Assembly (NCBI RefSeq): GCF_023333585.1
Contig: NZ_JAIQZN010000013.1
Span: 1 to 64,000, forward strand
Origin: Argonema antarcticum A004/B2
Lineage (GTDB): Bacteria; Cyanobacteriota; Cyanobacteriia; Cyanobacteriales; Aerosakkonemataceae
DNA: 64,000 nt
Direction of reading: 5' to 3'
The position numbers and the translations under genes were made by a program. This document shows positions 18,601-28,823 of this stretch, in pieces. The notes under the pieces are model-generated. The model saw only the letters and a list, made by a program, of their open reading frames with translations. It was not told where the DNA came from and made no database searches. Position 1 is the stretch's first letter, and the number at the start of each line of letters is the position of its first letter.

Positions 18601-21382
18601 ATTTGATGATTTATATTCGATAAGCCAAACAGCTAACGTACTTGCCAATTTTTCTTGGTCATGGGTTAAGCATATCAAGCAAACTGAAAATATTAACGCA
18701 GAATCAATTGAAGCTGGTTTACAGTCGGGTATGCTTCAATATGCTGGCTTTAGCATGACTCATACTTTATTAAATGGAATTTACCAAGGCAAAAATCTAT
18801 TTTTACTTCCTCAAGAGGCATCTGACATCCTCCCTTTCTGCCAAAAAACCAAAAACCAATGGTCTATTGATTGCACCTTGGGACAGAAAATAATCTTACA
18901 AAAGCTGCTCGGACAAACGCAGGATCGGCTTGATTTTAGCTGCGATGAGATTGACGAATCCGATTATCTAAATCAAGAGGAAGTTAGCCGAAACCCAAAC
19001 GCAATCTGCTATTATTACATTTTCAACGCTCAAGTTCTCTATTTATATGGCGAGTTGCAACTAGCGTTAGCATCCATAGCCAAAGCGCAGGAACTGTTAG
19101 GGTTTATTTCTGGTAGTATTCAAGTTTCTAATTGCAACTTTTACTATTCCCTGATTTTAGCTGCACTCCATCCATCTGTTTCTCCAGAAGAGCAACAAGA
19201 ATACTGGAGTCAAATCGAAGCTAATCAAGCGCAAATGAAAAGTTGGGCAAATAATTGTCCGGCAAATTTTCTCCACAAGTATCTTTTAGTAGCCGCAGAA
19301 ATAGCACGTCTCTCCGGTCAGTGGTATGAAGCAATCGATTTATATGACCAAGCGATTAAATCTGCTAAAGAAAATGAGTTTATCCACGAAGAAGCACTCG
19401 CCAACGAACTAGCCGCCAAGTTTTGGTTTGCCCAAGAAAAAGCCGATTTTGCCCAAATTTATTTAAAAAAAGCACGCCAAGGTTATCAAATCTGGGGAGC
19501 TAAACGCAAAGTAGAGGATTTAGATGAAAAATATCTCCAGTGGCTTGGTTCAAGAACAGATACTCAAAATAATAGCATCAATCCGGTCACAACCTCTGGA
19601 AGATCGTCGGGGGAAGCGTTGGATTTTGCCGCCGTAATGAAAGCATCCCAAGCTATCTCTGGCGAAATAGTTTTAGAACAATTGTTAAACCAGGTGATGA
19701 AAGCTGTAATTGAAAACGCTGGCGCACAAAAAGGTTTTCTCATCCTAGATAAAAGCGGGAGTTGGGTTATAGAAGCTGAAGCAGCAGTAGAACGCGATCG
19801 CATTACTATTTTGCAATCCATTCCCATAGATTCCGTAGATCCATACACTCAAATTCCCCTGCTGTCAACCGCCATAGTTAACTACGTCGCTCGCACCCAC
19901 GAAAATGTAGTATTAAATAATGCCACAGATGAAGGACAATTTACCCGCGACTCTTACATTACCGCAACTCAACCCAAATCGATCCTCTGCACTCCCCTAC
20001 TCGATCGCGGCAAACTAGCTGGTATTCTCTACTTAGAAAATAATCTCGCGATCGGCGCATTTACCCCCGAAAGAGTCGAAACTTTAAAAATCATTGCCGC
20101 TCAAGCCGCCATCTCCATTGAAAATGCAAATCTCTACGAACAATTAGAAGATTATAACCGAACTTTGGAGCAAAAAGTCGAAGAACGCACCAAAGAACTC
20201 TCTCACACCCTGGAAATTCTCAAAGCAACTCAAGCTGAATTGGTCATCGAAAATGCTTTGCTCAGAACTGCGGAAGAACCGCCTGATTACGATTATCAAG
20301 TCGGGGGAAGTTTGCCTCTAGATGCACCGACTTATGTCGTGCGATCGGCTGACCGACATCTATACAAAGCTTTAAAAATCGGTCAACTTTGTTACATTCT
20401 CAATACCCGACAGATGGGTAAATCCAGCTTGCGCGTCCAAATTATGAAAAAGCTGCAAGCAGAAGGTTTTGCTTGTACCGCGATCGATATTTCTGTAATT
20501 AGCAGTCGCCAGATCACTTTAGAGCAGTGGTATGCAGGTTTTGCCTACCTCTTAGTTAGTGGATTGAACCTGTTAGATAAAGTCAATATCCGGGCTTGGT
20601 GGCGCGATCGCGAATTGTTATCGCCTGTTCAGCGTTTATCAGAATTTATCAATGAAGTATTGTTAACCGCTATTTCTGAAAAGATTATTATTTTCATCGA
20701 TGAGATTGATAGCGTCCTGGATCTTCAGTTTGACAGCAGCGCATTTTTTAGCATCATCCGAACTTGCTATAACAAACGCGCTGACAGTTCCGACTATCAG
20801 CGTCTAAATTTTGTGATGTTAGGCGTAGCGACTCCTTCCCAATTAATTCAAGATAAAAACCGGACTCCCTTTAATGTCGGTCAAGCGATTCAACTCAAGG
20901 GTTTTCAAGTACACGAAGCTCAACCCTTACTGCAAGGATTGACCAAACGAGTCACCAATCCGCAAACGCTACTGAAAGAAGTCATCGCCTGGACGGGAGG
21001 ACAGCCTTTTCTCACCCAAAAAGTCTGCAAGTTCATTTGTAGTTCTTCGTCTCCGATTCCCACTAACGATGAAGCAGTTTATGTGGAGGAATTGGTGCGA
21101 TCGCATATTATCGAAAATTGGGAATCGCAAGACAACCCAGAGCATTTGAGGACGATTCGCGATCGTCTACTGCACGATAAACAGCGTGCTGTTGAACTCC
21201 TAAAACTTTACCGAGAAATTTTACATCAAGGACAGGTTGTGGCTGTTGATAGTCCAGTAGAAACGGAATTAATTATGTCGGGGTTAGTAGTTAAGCGAGA
21301 AAACTATCTCCAAGTCAATAACCGGATTTATCAACTGGTATTTGACGATGGTTGGCTAGATAAACAGGGCAAATTTTTGTAG
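15644..21382 (+). CDS. giant Ser/Thr kinase - AAA - TPR - GAF - AAA-like sensor
   Basis: 1912 residues with a clear GAGGAG ribosome-binding site. Order: kinase-like domain (1-270; catalytic loop HKDINPAN, so the usual Lys after Asp is Asn; DFG and SPEQTGR present), AAA_16 ATPase (Walker A GYSGIGKS near 336, Walker [12 protein letters not shown] near 465), TPR-like helices (about 700-1290), GAF (about 1340-1500), coiled coil, and a C-terminal AAA-like domain (about 1555-1900; [11 protein letters not shown] near 1587, [30 protein letters not shown]). Relatives of this kinase/AAA/GAF type normally end in a histidine kinase. Here that output is replaced by the AAA-like module also found at 7387-8745. 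It lies 37 bp after the methyltransferase on the same strand, so it may be the cluster's sensor. Confidence 0.87.
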   Translation: METFSNYQIIAQIYESSNSLVYRANRRDDKQPVILKVLKEDYPTPAELTRYKQEYEITCSLDIDGAIKAYDLQKYHNTLAIVLEDFGGESLEIILKARKLSLPEFLLVAIKITKILGEIHAANVIHKDINPANIVWNLETDIVKIIDFGISTVFTRENPTLKNPNILEGTLAYMSPEQTGRMNRVLDYTTDFYSLGATFYRILTGYLPFDTSDALELVHCHIAKQPVPPHELDPNIPKVVSNLIVKLLAKTAEERYQSAFGIAADLEECLRQFQICGEIADFPLAQQDFSDRLSIPQKLYGREREIETLLSNFARIASENSSEEPTRKCVEMILVSGYSGIGKSVLVQELYKPITDRRGYFISGKFEQLQRNIPYSAIADAFRSLIQQILAEDEAQLLEWREKLLAAFGSNGQAIVDVIPEVELIVGPQPPIQQLEPMEAQNRFNLVFQKFVRVFCQSSHPLVIFLDDLQWADAASLKSMELMLSDEQMKYLLLIGAYRDNEVSPTHPSILTLNRLEKEGVILNKITLAPLAAPHIAQLIADTLHSNLELVEPLAELIYRKTSGNPFFVNEFLKTIYQENLLKFDWQQRCWVGDIPQIDALGITENVVDLLIDKLKKLPDAPQQALLLAACIGNSFDLKTLSIVCEKSLTDTFVDLLPAIHSGLIQPTSSLETTSNNSIDSSLIILNYNFQHDRVQQAAYTLIDENHKQTVHLKIGRVLLANTLSDAQEGNIFAIVDHLNKGKNLLKSKAEKVQLSQLNLQAGKKAKESTAYTAAREYFRSANEIFPVNIWKGKKNYKIAIYLYKELAQVEYLNSNFQESELLIELAINRVKSALERSEFYYLLIELYTMQGKYLEAIQVGRIALAQLDIDFPDRDFDKAVEAELGKFSEILGKREVASLIDNPEMEDPIQQIALELLIKMLPPAYLGAPEISGVVMAKSANLSVEYGHTSKSAISYGLFGVLQAILGNYQLSYELTLLGYQLSKKFDDLYSISQTANVLANFSWSWVKHIKQTENINAESIEAGLQSGMLQYAGFSMTHTLLNGIYQGKNLFLLPQEASDILPFCQKTKNQWSIDCTLGQKIILQKLLGQTQDRLDFSCDEIDESDYLNQEEVSRNPNAICYYYIFNAQVLYLYGELQLALASIAKAQELLGFISGSIQVSNCNFYYSLILAALHPSVSPEEQQEYWSQIEANQAQMKSWANNCPANFLHKYLLVAAEIARLSGQWYEAIDLYDQAIKSAKENEFIHEEALANELAAKFWFAQEKADFAQIYLKKARQGYQIWGAKRKVEDLDEKYLQWLGSRTDTQNNSINPVTTSGRSSGEALDFAAVMKASQAISGEIVLEQLLNQVMKAVIENAGAQKGFLILDKSGSWVIEAEAAVERDRITILQSIPIDSVDPYTQIPLLSTAIVNYVARTHENVVLNNATDEGQFTRDSYITATQPKSILCTPLLDRGKLAGILYLENNLAIGAFTPERVETLKIIAAQAAISIENANLYEQLEDYNRTLEQKVEERTKELSHTLEILKATQAELVIENALLRTAEEPPDYDYQVGGSLPLDAPTYVVRSADRHLYKALKIGQLCYILNTRQMGKSSLRVQIMKKLQAEGFACTAIDISVISSRQITLEQWYAGFAYLLVSGLNLLDKVNIRAWWRDRELLSPVQRLSEFINEVLLTAISEKIIIFIDEIDSVLDLQFDSSAFFSIIRTCYNKRADSSDYQRLNFVMLGVATPSQLIQDKNRTPFNVGQAIQLKGFQVHEAQPLLQGLTKRVTNPQTLLKEVIAWTGGQPFLTQKVCKFICSSSSPIPTNDEAVYVEELVRSHIIENWESQDNPEHLRTIRDRLLHDKQRAVELLKLYREILHQGQVVAVDSPVETELIMSGLVVKRENYLQVNNRIYQLVFDDGWLDKQGKFL

Positions 21383-21383
21383 C

Positions 21384-21770
21384 ATAGCTAGGGACTAGGG
21401 GCTAGGGGCTAGGGGCTAGGGAAGAAGGAAGAGGAAAAAGCTTACTCCGTAAGAGATTATGGACTAAAGGTATAGCTAGGGACTAGGGGCTAGGGGCTAG
21501 GGACTAGGGAAGAGGGAAGAGGGAAGAGGGAAAAGCTTGACGAAGTAAGGGATTATGAACCAGAGGTAAGAGTTGGAGTTGCCCTAACCGACGAGAGCGA
21601 TTGCTATAACAGTTGGAGTTGCCTTAATCGCCCTGCGGTTGCTATAAGTAGCAACTTTAGGCGGTTAAGACATCCTTAATTCCTGAAGCCCTTAATTCTA
21701 AACCCTTCTTCCCCTAGCCCCAAGCCCCTAGCCCCTAGCCCCTAGCTATACTACAGCATATTCGATCCAA
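21384..21770. repeat. composite repeat block between convergent genes
   Basis: This 388-bp gap holds no gene. It contains heptad arrays (GCTAGGG/ACTAGGG) at 21384-21422, 21471-21510 and, inverted, 21709-21752. It also has GAAGAGGGAAGAGGGAAAAGC runs, AGTTGGAGTTGCCCTAACC..GAGCGATTGCTATA near 21561-21607, and a variant AGTTGGAGTTGCCTTAATCGCC..GCGGTTGCTATA directly after. The opposed heptad arrays at either end could pair into a long stem between the convergent sensor and CHAT genes. The same modules recur at 28.9-29.0 kb and 30.7-30.8 kb. Confidence 0.85.
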
Positions 21771-24350
21771 TCAAAGCCAATTACCAACTAAAACAAAAGG
21801 TGACCAAAAAAACGGGTGGTTATAGGAAGGATTTCGGAGCAAAGTTAATTGAGCTTGGCGCAGGGCGTCGGCTTTGCCCGAAGGGCTCCTCGTTAGCTGC
21901 TGATAAAACTTAATCATTAGTTCGGCTGTTGATTCATCCCGTACAGACCAGAGGGTAGCAAGGGTACTTCGCACTCCCGATCGCAAAGCAACACCTGCCA
22001 AACCCAAGGTAGCCCGCAAGTCGCCATTAGCGGTTTGGCAAGCGCTCAATACCAAAAGTTCGATCGCATCTTTTTCGCTTTTTCCACGTATTTGAAGTAA
22101 CTCATCTAGTTCCTTAACGTTAATCCGTCCATCCCAAGTAAGAAGAAAAGTTTCTGCCGGATTAGAACTAAACTGACCGTGAGTAGCGAGATGTACAACT
22201 TTAAAAGGTTTTGCTTCAATTTGATTTTTTAAGGCTGTGCGAGTGAATTGTTTGTCTAATAAAAGTTTAGAACCATTTACTTCCAAGCCGATCTGCTTAA
22301 GTTCAATGGCTACAGATGGTAAAGCCGAAAAACCTTGACGAGCTTCAGTTAGTCCTGCTGTTAAGACATTGAGTTGTTCTTTCCTTAGTGTTTGCGGCTC
22401 TAGCAGTTGCAAACCAGAACTGAAAACAACAGCGTACTGTTCGATCAGATATTGCTTACCATCGTAAAGAGCAGCCATCGGAATATTCCGCAAGAATCCA
22501 TCAGGGATAAATACTAAAGTTTTAATCCTTTGACTTTGTAAATCAGCTTTGGCAGGTTGAATCAGCCAATTAAAAACTTCCTGAGAATAACGCAGGCGTT
22601 CTTGGTCAGAAAAATCGGGATTCAGCGATGAATAGAGCTGCTTTAAAGTTTTTTCGATCTCTGCTTTAGGCAGTTTGGTAGCGTAGTGTCGGAGCGGTCG
22701 ATCGGGAATGGAAAGAATTACTTCCAAGCGATCGGCCAGAATGATGGGATAAATTACAGCAGCTGTAGGATCGATCTGGTCAATCTGTACGGGATTTGTA
22801 TCCAGGCAAGCATCTTGGAAAAAATTATCGAGTTCTGCTAATTGTAGGGCTTCTATGACTTCGCGAGCCGTTTTAAGGTCGGATTGAGTGGAGTTTTCTT
22901 GTAGCAACAGGTCTACGAATTCCCGATGAATGGGTTCGACACTTTTGGTGAAGTTAAACTGGATATCGGAGTTAATGGCAATGAGGTCGCTCCGCAAAGC
23001 CTTGAGTGCTTTCAAGGCTTCTTTATAGGCAGCGATCGCATCTTCCCGTTTTCCCTCCTGTTTGAACAGGCGACCAACTTGCCAAGCACTGCGAGCTACT
23101 AATTCGTCTGAGCTTGTCTGTTGTGCAATCTGCAAAGCCTGTTGTGCAAGTGTTTGCGCCTCTTTTGTTTTCCCTTGTTGTGCGTACAGCTGGCTGAGTC
23201 GATCGAGTGCGTAAGCTTCGGCGGTAGAATCTTGCAGTTGTCTCGCTAACTGCACTGCTGCACCTAAGCTGGTAGCAATTTCCGGCAAAGTTGTGGTTGG
23301 AAGAACCTTCGGATCTCGCTCTACCAATCTCATTAAGTTTTGAGCGAAATTAACTCGAAGGTAAATAGATTGACGACCGGAGGGAAGGCTGGCAATTTTG
23401 GATTGAATCTGAGGTAAAAGGGCGATCGCTTCTTCGTTCTGCTGTGCTTCTATTCTAAAACTGAATTGGTTGAGGAGAGCTTGAGTTTGCAATAAAGGAT
23501 TGCTAGCCAATTTTGCCGCTTCTTGATAGTATTCCAAGGCAAATCTGCTTTCATTCAAATCCCTGGCTATGTTACCGATATTGAGGAAGGTAGCGGCCCG
23601 ATCGTTACTGCTTCCCGTACTCTCACTAATCGTCAAACTTTCATCTAGGATTTCATAAGACTGCCGTAAATAGCCGATCGATTGTAGGGCTATTCCCAAA
23701 CTCCGCAAACCGGCTGCTCTTAGCTTTGCATCTGGATGATTCCGAATTTCTGGCAACATTTCTGACAATATAGATAGAGCGCGTCGGTGCTTTCCTAATA
23801 TCCGCAGCGCTTGAGCCTGATTGATTCTGCTTCCCAGAATGCCCGTTTGATTGGACGCTTGTTTGTAAGCAGATTCTGCTTGCATCCAAGTTTCTATTGC
23901 TGCCTGAGTTTGTCCTGTTTTAGCAAGCAAGGTTCCCAGGGAGTTGAGGGCTTGTCCCTGTAGGGATAAGCCTTGCGCGTTAAGCTTGCCTTGACTTTGC
24001 AACAATTGCAGACTGCGATCGAGTGCTGTGCGAGAGAGTTCGGCCCCTCCCAGGTCTTGATAAGCCAAAGATAAATAGTTTAATACCGAAACTTGCGGTA
24101 TAATAGCACCTTCAGCCTCGAAAGCTTTGGCTGCTTGTTGCCAAATAGCGATCGCATCTTGATAGCGTCCGACTTGATAGAGTTCCCTTCCCTGTTCTAC
24201 AAGTTGTCTGGGTGCTGAAGTTGGTTGTGCGATCGGAACTGTAGTGGCAGAATAAGTAAGGGAGGGAAAGATTACCGTTACTGAAAATAGAGTCAATAAT
24301 CCCAATCCGATATTCAAGCAAGATTGCAATAAACTTTTTTTTAAAGTCAT
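21771..24350 (-). CDS. CHAT domain protein with TPR repeats
   Basis: 859 residues from ATG 24350. A slightly longer start at 24368 overlaps the previous gene, but the shorter form gives a clean signal peptide ending near SLTYSA (about 35). Residues about 50-480 are TPR repeats (QLVEQGRELYQVGRYQDAIAIW, then repeated N..G......A....Q.AL). Residues about 570-859 are a caspase-like CHAT domain with catalytic His in HLATHGQFS and Cys in VLSACQTANGD, then GLAGVALRSGVRSTLATLW. It is thus a secreted or periplasmic protease-like protein. It directly follows a haemagglutinin-type exoprotein gene, a pairing common in cyanobacteria. I infer that the two act together at the cell surface. Confidence 0.88.
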   Translation of the reverse strand: MTLKKSLLQSCLNIGLGLLTLFSVTVIFPSLTYSATTVPIAQPTSAPRQLVEQGRELYQVGRYQDAIAIWQQAAKAFEAEGAIIPQVSVLNYLSLAYQDLGGAELSRTALDRSLQLLQSQGKLNAQGLSLQGQALNSLGTLLAKTGQTQAAIETWMQAESAYKQASNQTGILGSRINQAQALRILGKHRRALSILSEMLPEIRNHPDAKLRAAGLRSLGIALQSIGYLRQSYEILDESLTISESTGSSNDRAATFLNIGNIARDLNESRFALEYYQEAAKLASNPLLQTQALLNQFSFRIEAQQNEEAIALLPQIQSKIASLPSGRQSIYLRVNFAQNLMRLVERDPKVLPTTTLPEIATSLGAAVQLARQLQDSTAEAYALDRLSQLYAQQGKTKEAQTLAQQALQIAQQTSSDELVARSAWQVGRLFKQEGKREDAIAAYKEALKALKALRSDLIAINSDIQFNFTKSVEPIHREFVDLLLQENSTQSDLKTAREVIEALQLAELDNFFQDACLDTNPVQIDQIDPTAAVIYPIILADRLEVILSIPDRPLRHYATKLPKAEIEKTLKQLYSSLNPDFSDQERLRYSQEVFNWLIQPAKADLQSQRIKTLVFIPDGFLRNIPMAALYDGKQYLIEQYAVVFSSGLQLLEPQTLRKEQLNVLTAGLTEARQGFSALPSVAIELKQIGLEVNGSKLLLDKQFTRTALKNQIEAKPFKVVHLATHGQFSSNPAETFLLTWDGRINVKELDELLQIRGKSEKDAIELLVLSACQTANGDLRATLGLAGVALRSGVRSTLATLWSVRDESTAELMIKFYQQLTRSPSGKADALRQAQLTLLRNPSYNHPFFWSPFVLVGNWL

Positions 24351-24357
24351 AGTTGGT

Positions 24358-26853
24358 TTAGAGCGCATGGCAGTTTGAGTGTTGTAAAAAATATAGATTA
24401 GAATGGGATGCGGTCGCCACCAAAACTACTTGACCTTGTGCGTTGACTTTCCAAGTTGTAGCTTCGACTATCTGCCGTAAAGAGTTAACTGAAAATCCTT
24501 CTGTGGGATGCGTTCGTCTGGAGTTTGCTTGCTGGTTTTGAGCCAGATAATCTCCCCAATCTTGCCATATTTCCTCACTGCTAAACGGTACTGTCGGGTC
24601 TGATGGCAAGCCGCCTCTTCCGGTGACGGTAAAAGTATTGCCTCCTTTTGCTGCACAAGCGGCGATAATCTGCTGGGAAGAATCGGAAATTTCGGCTGGT
24701 AATTCGACTAATCCAGATCTCGGATTTACATCTGGTGTGTTGAGGGTGACGTTACCGGAAACTCCGAAGTCAGAACTGGCGGTGATATCGCTCAAGGGTG
24801 TTTGTTGGAGACGAAATTGAGTGCCGAAAATCCCTTGAGTGGTAATTTGAATATTGCCCCCATTTCCTTCAAAAGCATTGGCACTGATATCGCTATTTTC
24901 CAAGGCGACAATAGTACTGGCGTCAATTGAGAGGTTGCCGCCATTGCCTCTGTTGCCTGCTGCTGCTGTGATTTGGCTGCCGTTGCGAAGTTGCAGGGAA
25001 TTTCTTGCTTGCAGGATAATGTTACCGCCTTGACCGGATTGAGTGGATGCGCTGATGTTACCCAAACGATCGAGGAAAATCGAGCCAGCCCCGATCGTTA
25101 AGTTTCCAGCATCTCCCGAACCATCATTTCTGACTGTAACTAGACCCCCATCTGAAACTCGCAATACTGGTGTGTTAATCGTCACATTTCCCGATGCCCC
25201 GCTGGGTTGGGGAGGCAAACCCAGAATTTCTCGCAGAAAGGGGGACAGAATTACGCCAGAAGTATCTATTTTAGAGGGACTGGGCGAGCCTGGAAGTTTG
25301 CCGCTCACCTCGACAAACTCAGAGGCATTGATAGTAACGCTGCCAGAATCTCCCGATGCTACGTTAGATGAACTGAGGCTTCCTCCATCGCGCAGAACCA
25401 ACCGGGGAGTGTTAATAGTTACATTCCCACCACTTCCAGAACCGAGTGTAGAAGCAGCCACGTTGCTAGCAGCAAAAGCAATCGGTGACATCCCAATCAG
25501 TTCGATCGATTCGGTGGCATTCACTGTTACTGTCCCGCTGGAGCCGCTGCCAAAGTTTGTAGATGCGATCGCTCCTCCATTCCGATTCAGCAAGCGTGTG
25601 GTTGATAAATTTAGATCTCCAGCAGATCCAGGCGCAAAAGATTGAGTTGTAATAATGCTAACCCTAGCTTGTCTGGTGGGTACGCTATCAAGCAGTTGCA
25701 CAGACTCGGAAACGTTTGCGGATATATTTCCCCCTTTGGCTACACTCAAGGTTCTTGAAAGGATTGCTGCTCCATCCTGCAAGATTAACTGTGGAGTTGA
25801 CAGTGTAATATCTGCGCCATTTCCTGCTGCTACTGTTTCAGTGGTTAATCGACTCTGAATAGTTGTATCTGGAGTGCTTCCTTTCAATAGCAAGGACTCG
25901 GAAGCATTTATGTTGATGTTTCCAAGAGACTGAATTCCCTGCTGCTGAATCAACAAAACTGAGCCATCCAGGAGGGAGATTTGACGACCTTGCACTTGGA
26001 TCGAACCCGATCCTGCGCCACTGGCATCGGCAAAGGCCGATCTCGTGAATTGGATATCTCGGAAGCGTTTCACACCGTCATAGTTAGAAATCCACCCCTG
26101 TGCCGTCCCGATGAGACTAACTCTGCCTTCTTCTACGCTGCCTAACTCTATTCGTCCGCTGTCGGCGCTCAGAGTGCTACCTTCAAGGGTGATATTGCCT
26201 CCTAGTAAAGCTAGCGTATTTCCCGATCGAACTCGCAGACCCTTATCGCTACTACCCCGGTTAATCGGTACACCATCTTCGATCGAAAGACTGTGACCCG
26301 TACCTTCAACCGCAATCGCGCCTGGAGTTGGCCCGAACTGCAAGCCGATCGGTACATTTACCCTTAGTAAAGGGGGTGCGTTGGGTTCGGTAGCGTTGAA
26401 AAAGCTACCATCAGATAATTGCAAACTATTGGCAGTAGAGCCAATAAACGAACCGCCGATATCGAGGCGAGCATTTGGCCCAAAAACGATGCCATTGGGA
26501 TTGAGCAGAAATAGGTTGGCCTTACCGTTAGCACCAATTAATCCGTCGATATTAGAAATCGATGAACCTGTGACGCGGGTAATAATATTTTCAATATTAG
26601 TAGCGTTGTTGAACAATGCCTCAGTGTCAGTAGGAACAGAAAATTCTTGAAAACTATGGAATAAATTGCTACCTGCGGTCGTTCCCCCCTCAATAGTAAA
26701 GGTACTACCTTGACTGGTAACCGTGGAAGGGGCTGTCAGGGTCCGATCGGGAATTACTTGCGCTTGAGCGCAACTTGCCCAAACTGCGATCGCGATCGGA
26801 CTCATAACGCTAATTCTGAAAAGACCGCTGACGCGATGCTGGTTAAAATCCAT
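24358..26853 (-). CDS. filamentous haemagglutinin / two-partner-secretion exoprotein
   Basis: 831 residues. A signal peptide (about 1-31, ending CAQAQ) precedes the TPS/haemagglutination-activity domain: QVIPDRTL, IEGGTTAGSNLFHSFQEFSV, ITRVTGSSISNIDGLI, ANLFLLNPNGIVFGPNA and LDIGGSFIGSTA. The remainder is repetitive beta-helix sequence (GGNVTINTPRLVLRDGGSL-type repeats). The C-terminus (about 740-831) has the short conserved tail usual in cyanobacterial copies (CAAKGGNTFTVTGRGGLP, QDWGDY). Secreted across the outer membrane by a TpsB/Omp85-type partner, which is not in this window. Long open frames on the opposite strand reflect codon bias in the repeats and are not genes. Confidence 0.9.
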   Translation of the reverse strand: MDFNQHRVSGLFRISVMSPIAIAVWASCAQAQVIPDRTLTAPSTVTSQGSTFTIEGGTTAGSNLFHSFQEFSVPTDTEALFNNATNIENIITRVTGSSISNIDGLIGANGKANLFLLNPNGIVFGPNARLDIGGSFIGSTANSLQLSDGSFFNATEPNAPPLLRVNVPIGLQFGPTPGAIAVEGTGHSLSIEDGVPINRGSSDKGLRVRSGNTLALLGGNITLEGSTLSADSGRIELGSVEEGRVSLIGTAQGWISNYDGVKRFRDIQFTRSAFADASGAGSGSIQVQGRQISLLDGSVLLIQQQGIQSLGNININASESLLLKGSTPDTTIQSRLTTETVAAGNGADITLSTPQLILQDGAAILSRTLSVAKGGNISANVSESVQLLDSVPTRQARVSIITTQSFAPGSAGDLNLSTTRLLNRNGGAIASTNFGSGSSGTVTVNATESIELIGMSPIAFAASNVAASTLGSGSGGNVTINTPRLVLRDGGSLSSSNVASGDSGSVTINASEFVEVSGKLPGSPSPSKIDTSGVILSPFLREILGLPPQPSGASGNVTINTPVLRVSDGGLVTVRNDGSGDAGNLTIGAGSIFLDRLGNISASTQSGQGGNIILQARNSLQLRNGSQITAAAGNRGNGGNLSIDASTIVALENSDISANAFEGNGGNIQITTQGIFGTQFRLQQTPLSDITASSDFGVSGNVTLNTPDVNPRSGLVELPAEISDSSQQIIAACAAKGGNTFTVTGRGGLPSDPTVPFSSEEIWQDWGDYLAQNQQANSRRTHPTEGFSVNSLRQIVEATTWKVNAQGQVVLVATASHSNLYFLQHSNCHAL

Positions 26854-27015
26854 ACTGGTATTGTTGGGTGTTCAAGCTATGAATTATACCTCGCTTACTG
26901 AGAGTATTAATGTTAAATAGAATACAAGTTGCCATTAGTTTACAAAATGCGACAGTGGGGCTTGCGACCTCATAATTTCGATGTTGAAGCCACCAAAACT
27001 ACTTGACTTGACACT

Positions 27016-27385
27016 TCAGGGTAATTGCTGAAGGGGAATTTCGATCGCAAATTCCGTTCCTTTCCCCACTTCGGAGTGATAGAGCAATCGTCCTCGATGT
27101 TTTTAAATTGGAGGTTTCACGATCGACTCCTCCTCCTTCTCTGGCGCGAATTACGCCTTGAAAGGGAGGCGTTGTCACTAGAAACTGGAGATTTTTTTGC
27201 GTATGTGACAGAAATGACTCAATATTTCTTACTCTGTCATTAGTCTGCTTCTTAATTCGATTAAGGTTGAGTTCTGATATTGCTTGAGTAGAAGAAAAGA
27301 TTCCATACATCCCGATAGTAGAAGCTGGAATAAGAGTACTTAAGACCAGCAATGCCAAGAGTTTACTATATAGGGTCTTCAACAT
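27016..27385 (-). pseudogene. collapsed sensor histidine kinase remnant (N-terminus joined to C-terminus)
   Basis: From ATG 27385 the sequence reads MLKTLYSKLLALLVLSTL (membrane segment) and continues with STIGMYGIFSSTQAISEL..IKKQTNDRV and FLSHTQKNLQFLVTTPPFQGVIRAREGGGVDRE, the start of a Cache-type sensor kinase. Near 27110 homology jumps, in another frame, to KHRGRLLYHSEVGKGTEFAIE then IPLQQLP and stop at 27016, the last strand of a HATPase domain. Everything between (Cache domain, HAMP, His box, N and G boxes) is missing. The junction is also out of frame, so the conceptual product in the first frame ends in unrelated residues at 26999. The TnpB element begins about 20 bp upstream of the remnant's start. 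Confidence 0.8.
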
Positions 27386-27409
27386 AGAATGAAAATCCAG
27401 TGACAACTC

Positions 27410-28639
27410 CTACACCAACTGAGTACAGTATGGTGTAGGCTTCTCAGCGACTCCCGGTATCCCGTCGGACATTAACTGAGCTTTAAAGACGAATTGCCCT
27501 ACCGCCTTGTTTTTGATATTAATAGCTGCATTGTGGTCACGGCCTAGACTACACCCACAGTGAGGGCAGTCATGCCAACGAATGTGCAGCTTTTTAGGTA
27601 CTTTTTCGCCGCAATTGGAGCAATCCTGTGATGTGTTATGGGCACTGACTGGGACAACCAACAAACCAGCATTTTCGGCTTTATTTGTTAGTATCGACAG
27701 AAAGCTTGACCACCCAGCATCCAACACGGACTTAGCCAATCGTGTACGAGCAAGCCCTTTAACGTTTAAATCTTCATGAGCAACTACGTCATATTTTGAT
27801 AACAGCCAGTTCGCTGTTTTGAAATGGAAATCTTTCCGTTTATCGGCAACTTTCTTATGCTGTTTCCCTAGCTGCTTGACGGCTTTCTGTCTACGGTTGC
27901 TTCCTTTCTTGCGACGAGACACACGTTTTTGGATTACTCGTAACCGTTTTTGAGCTTTCCGATAATGTTGAGGAATAGCAACCGTTTCCCCAACGGAAGT
28001 TGTCAAGAATTCCTTGAGTCCTACATCAATTCCCGTGATTGAGTCTGGGTTGAAATCTGGCTTGATTTCTGGAACTGTTTTGTCTTCTAGAGAAAGGGTC
28101 AGGTAGAAGCCGTCTGCTTTCTTGGTAACAGATGCAGTTTTGATTTTGAATCCATCTGGAATAGGACGGTGCAAGACAACTTTAACCTTCCCGAACATGG
28201 GCAAATTAATCAGGTTGCCTTGCAAGCATCCATCTTTCATTTGAGGATAAGTGAACGTGCGATAACGGTTACGAGCCTTAAACCTTGGCTTACCGCTACG
28301 TTTACCGTTACTGTCTCCTTTGAGGAATCTGTCAAATGTTGCCTTAACTCGCTTGACTACATCCTGAAGCACTTGAGAGGATATTTCGGAATACCAAGGA
28401 TGAGTTTTCTTGAGTTGAGGTAGCGTTTTCTTTTGGGAGTAATAGTCTGGTTTGTCTCGCAATTCTGGCAGATGACAAACAAGAGGACAAGCGTTAACAG
28501 GAGAACGATTCTGTTCGTACCAATTAAACCTATCAGCCAACAAGTAATTGTACTGAGCGCACAACATTGCAAGCCACTTGTCAATATTGGCGGCTTGCTG
28601 TTTTGTTGGGCGTAACTTGTACTGGTAGGCTGTTCTCAT
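27410..28639 (-). CDS. tnpB: TnpB RNA-guided endonuclease of IS605-group element
   Basis: 409 residues from the ATG at 28639 ([16 protein letters not shown], the family's usual start; a longer frame upstream is not needed). The RuvC-like active site appears intact: D in [11 protein letters not shown] in [11 protein letters not shown] and D in [11 protein letters not shown]. The zinc finger is CSNCGEK...CPHCG. TnpB proteins cut DNA next to a short motif, guided by an RNA encoded at the element's right end, and help the element persist at its donor site. The stop lies inside the right-end hairpin. Confidence 0.92.
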   Translation of the reverse strand: MRTAYQYKLRPTKQQAANIDKWLAMLCAQYNYLLADRFNWYEQNRSPVNACPLVCHLPELRDKPDYYSQKKTLPQLKKTHPWYSEISSQVLQDVVKRVKATFDRFLKGDSNGKRSGKPRFKARNRYRTFTYPQMKDGCLQGNLINLPMFGKVKVVLHRPIPDGFKIKTASVTKKADGFYLTLSLEDKTVPEIKPDFNPDSITGIDVGLKEFLTTSVGETVAIPQHYRKAQKRLRVIQKRVSRRKKGSNRRQKAVKQLGKQHKKVADKRKDFHFKTANWLLSKYDVVAHEDLNVKGLARTRLAKSVLDAGWSSFLSILTNKAENAGLLVVPVSAHNTSQDCSNCGEKVPKKLHIRWHDCPHCGCSLGRDHNAAINIKNKAVGQFVFKAQLMSDGIPGVAEKPTPYCTQLV

Positions 28640-28676
28640 GGCATTATTATACCAGACCTGACGGCAATATGATGGC

Positions 28677-28823
28677 ATGACAAAAATAACAATTCGTCCA
28701 TCTGATAGCGAGTATGAACACCTGGTGAAATACTGCAAAACAAAAGGACGAACTCAGAATGACGTACTTCGAGAACTTATCAGGAGATTGTCAATCAAAG
28801 GGGTATTGAACCCCCTTGATTGA
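28677..28823 (+). CDS. small ribbon-helix-helix protein inside the TnpB element
   Basis: 48 residues, divergent from tnpB and starting 38 bp from its start codon. The sequence [20 protein letters not shown] then [18 protein letters not shown] has the beta-strand plus two-helix pattern of CopG/Arc-type DNA-binding proteins. It lies between tnpB and the left-end hairpin, where tnpA would be in an autonomous IS605 element. Likely role: repression of the shared promoter region. This is inferred from fold and position only. Confidence 0.6.
   Translation: MTKITIRPSDSEYEHLVKYCKTKGRTQNDVLRELIRRLSIKGVLNPLD

Noticed and set aside
25043-25645. 200-codon ORF opposite the haemagglutinin gene
   Set aside because: It is antisense to beta-helix repeats with strong codon bias. 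The minus-strand protein has clear family motifs, and this one has none.
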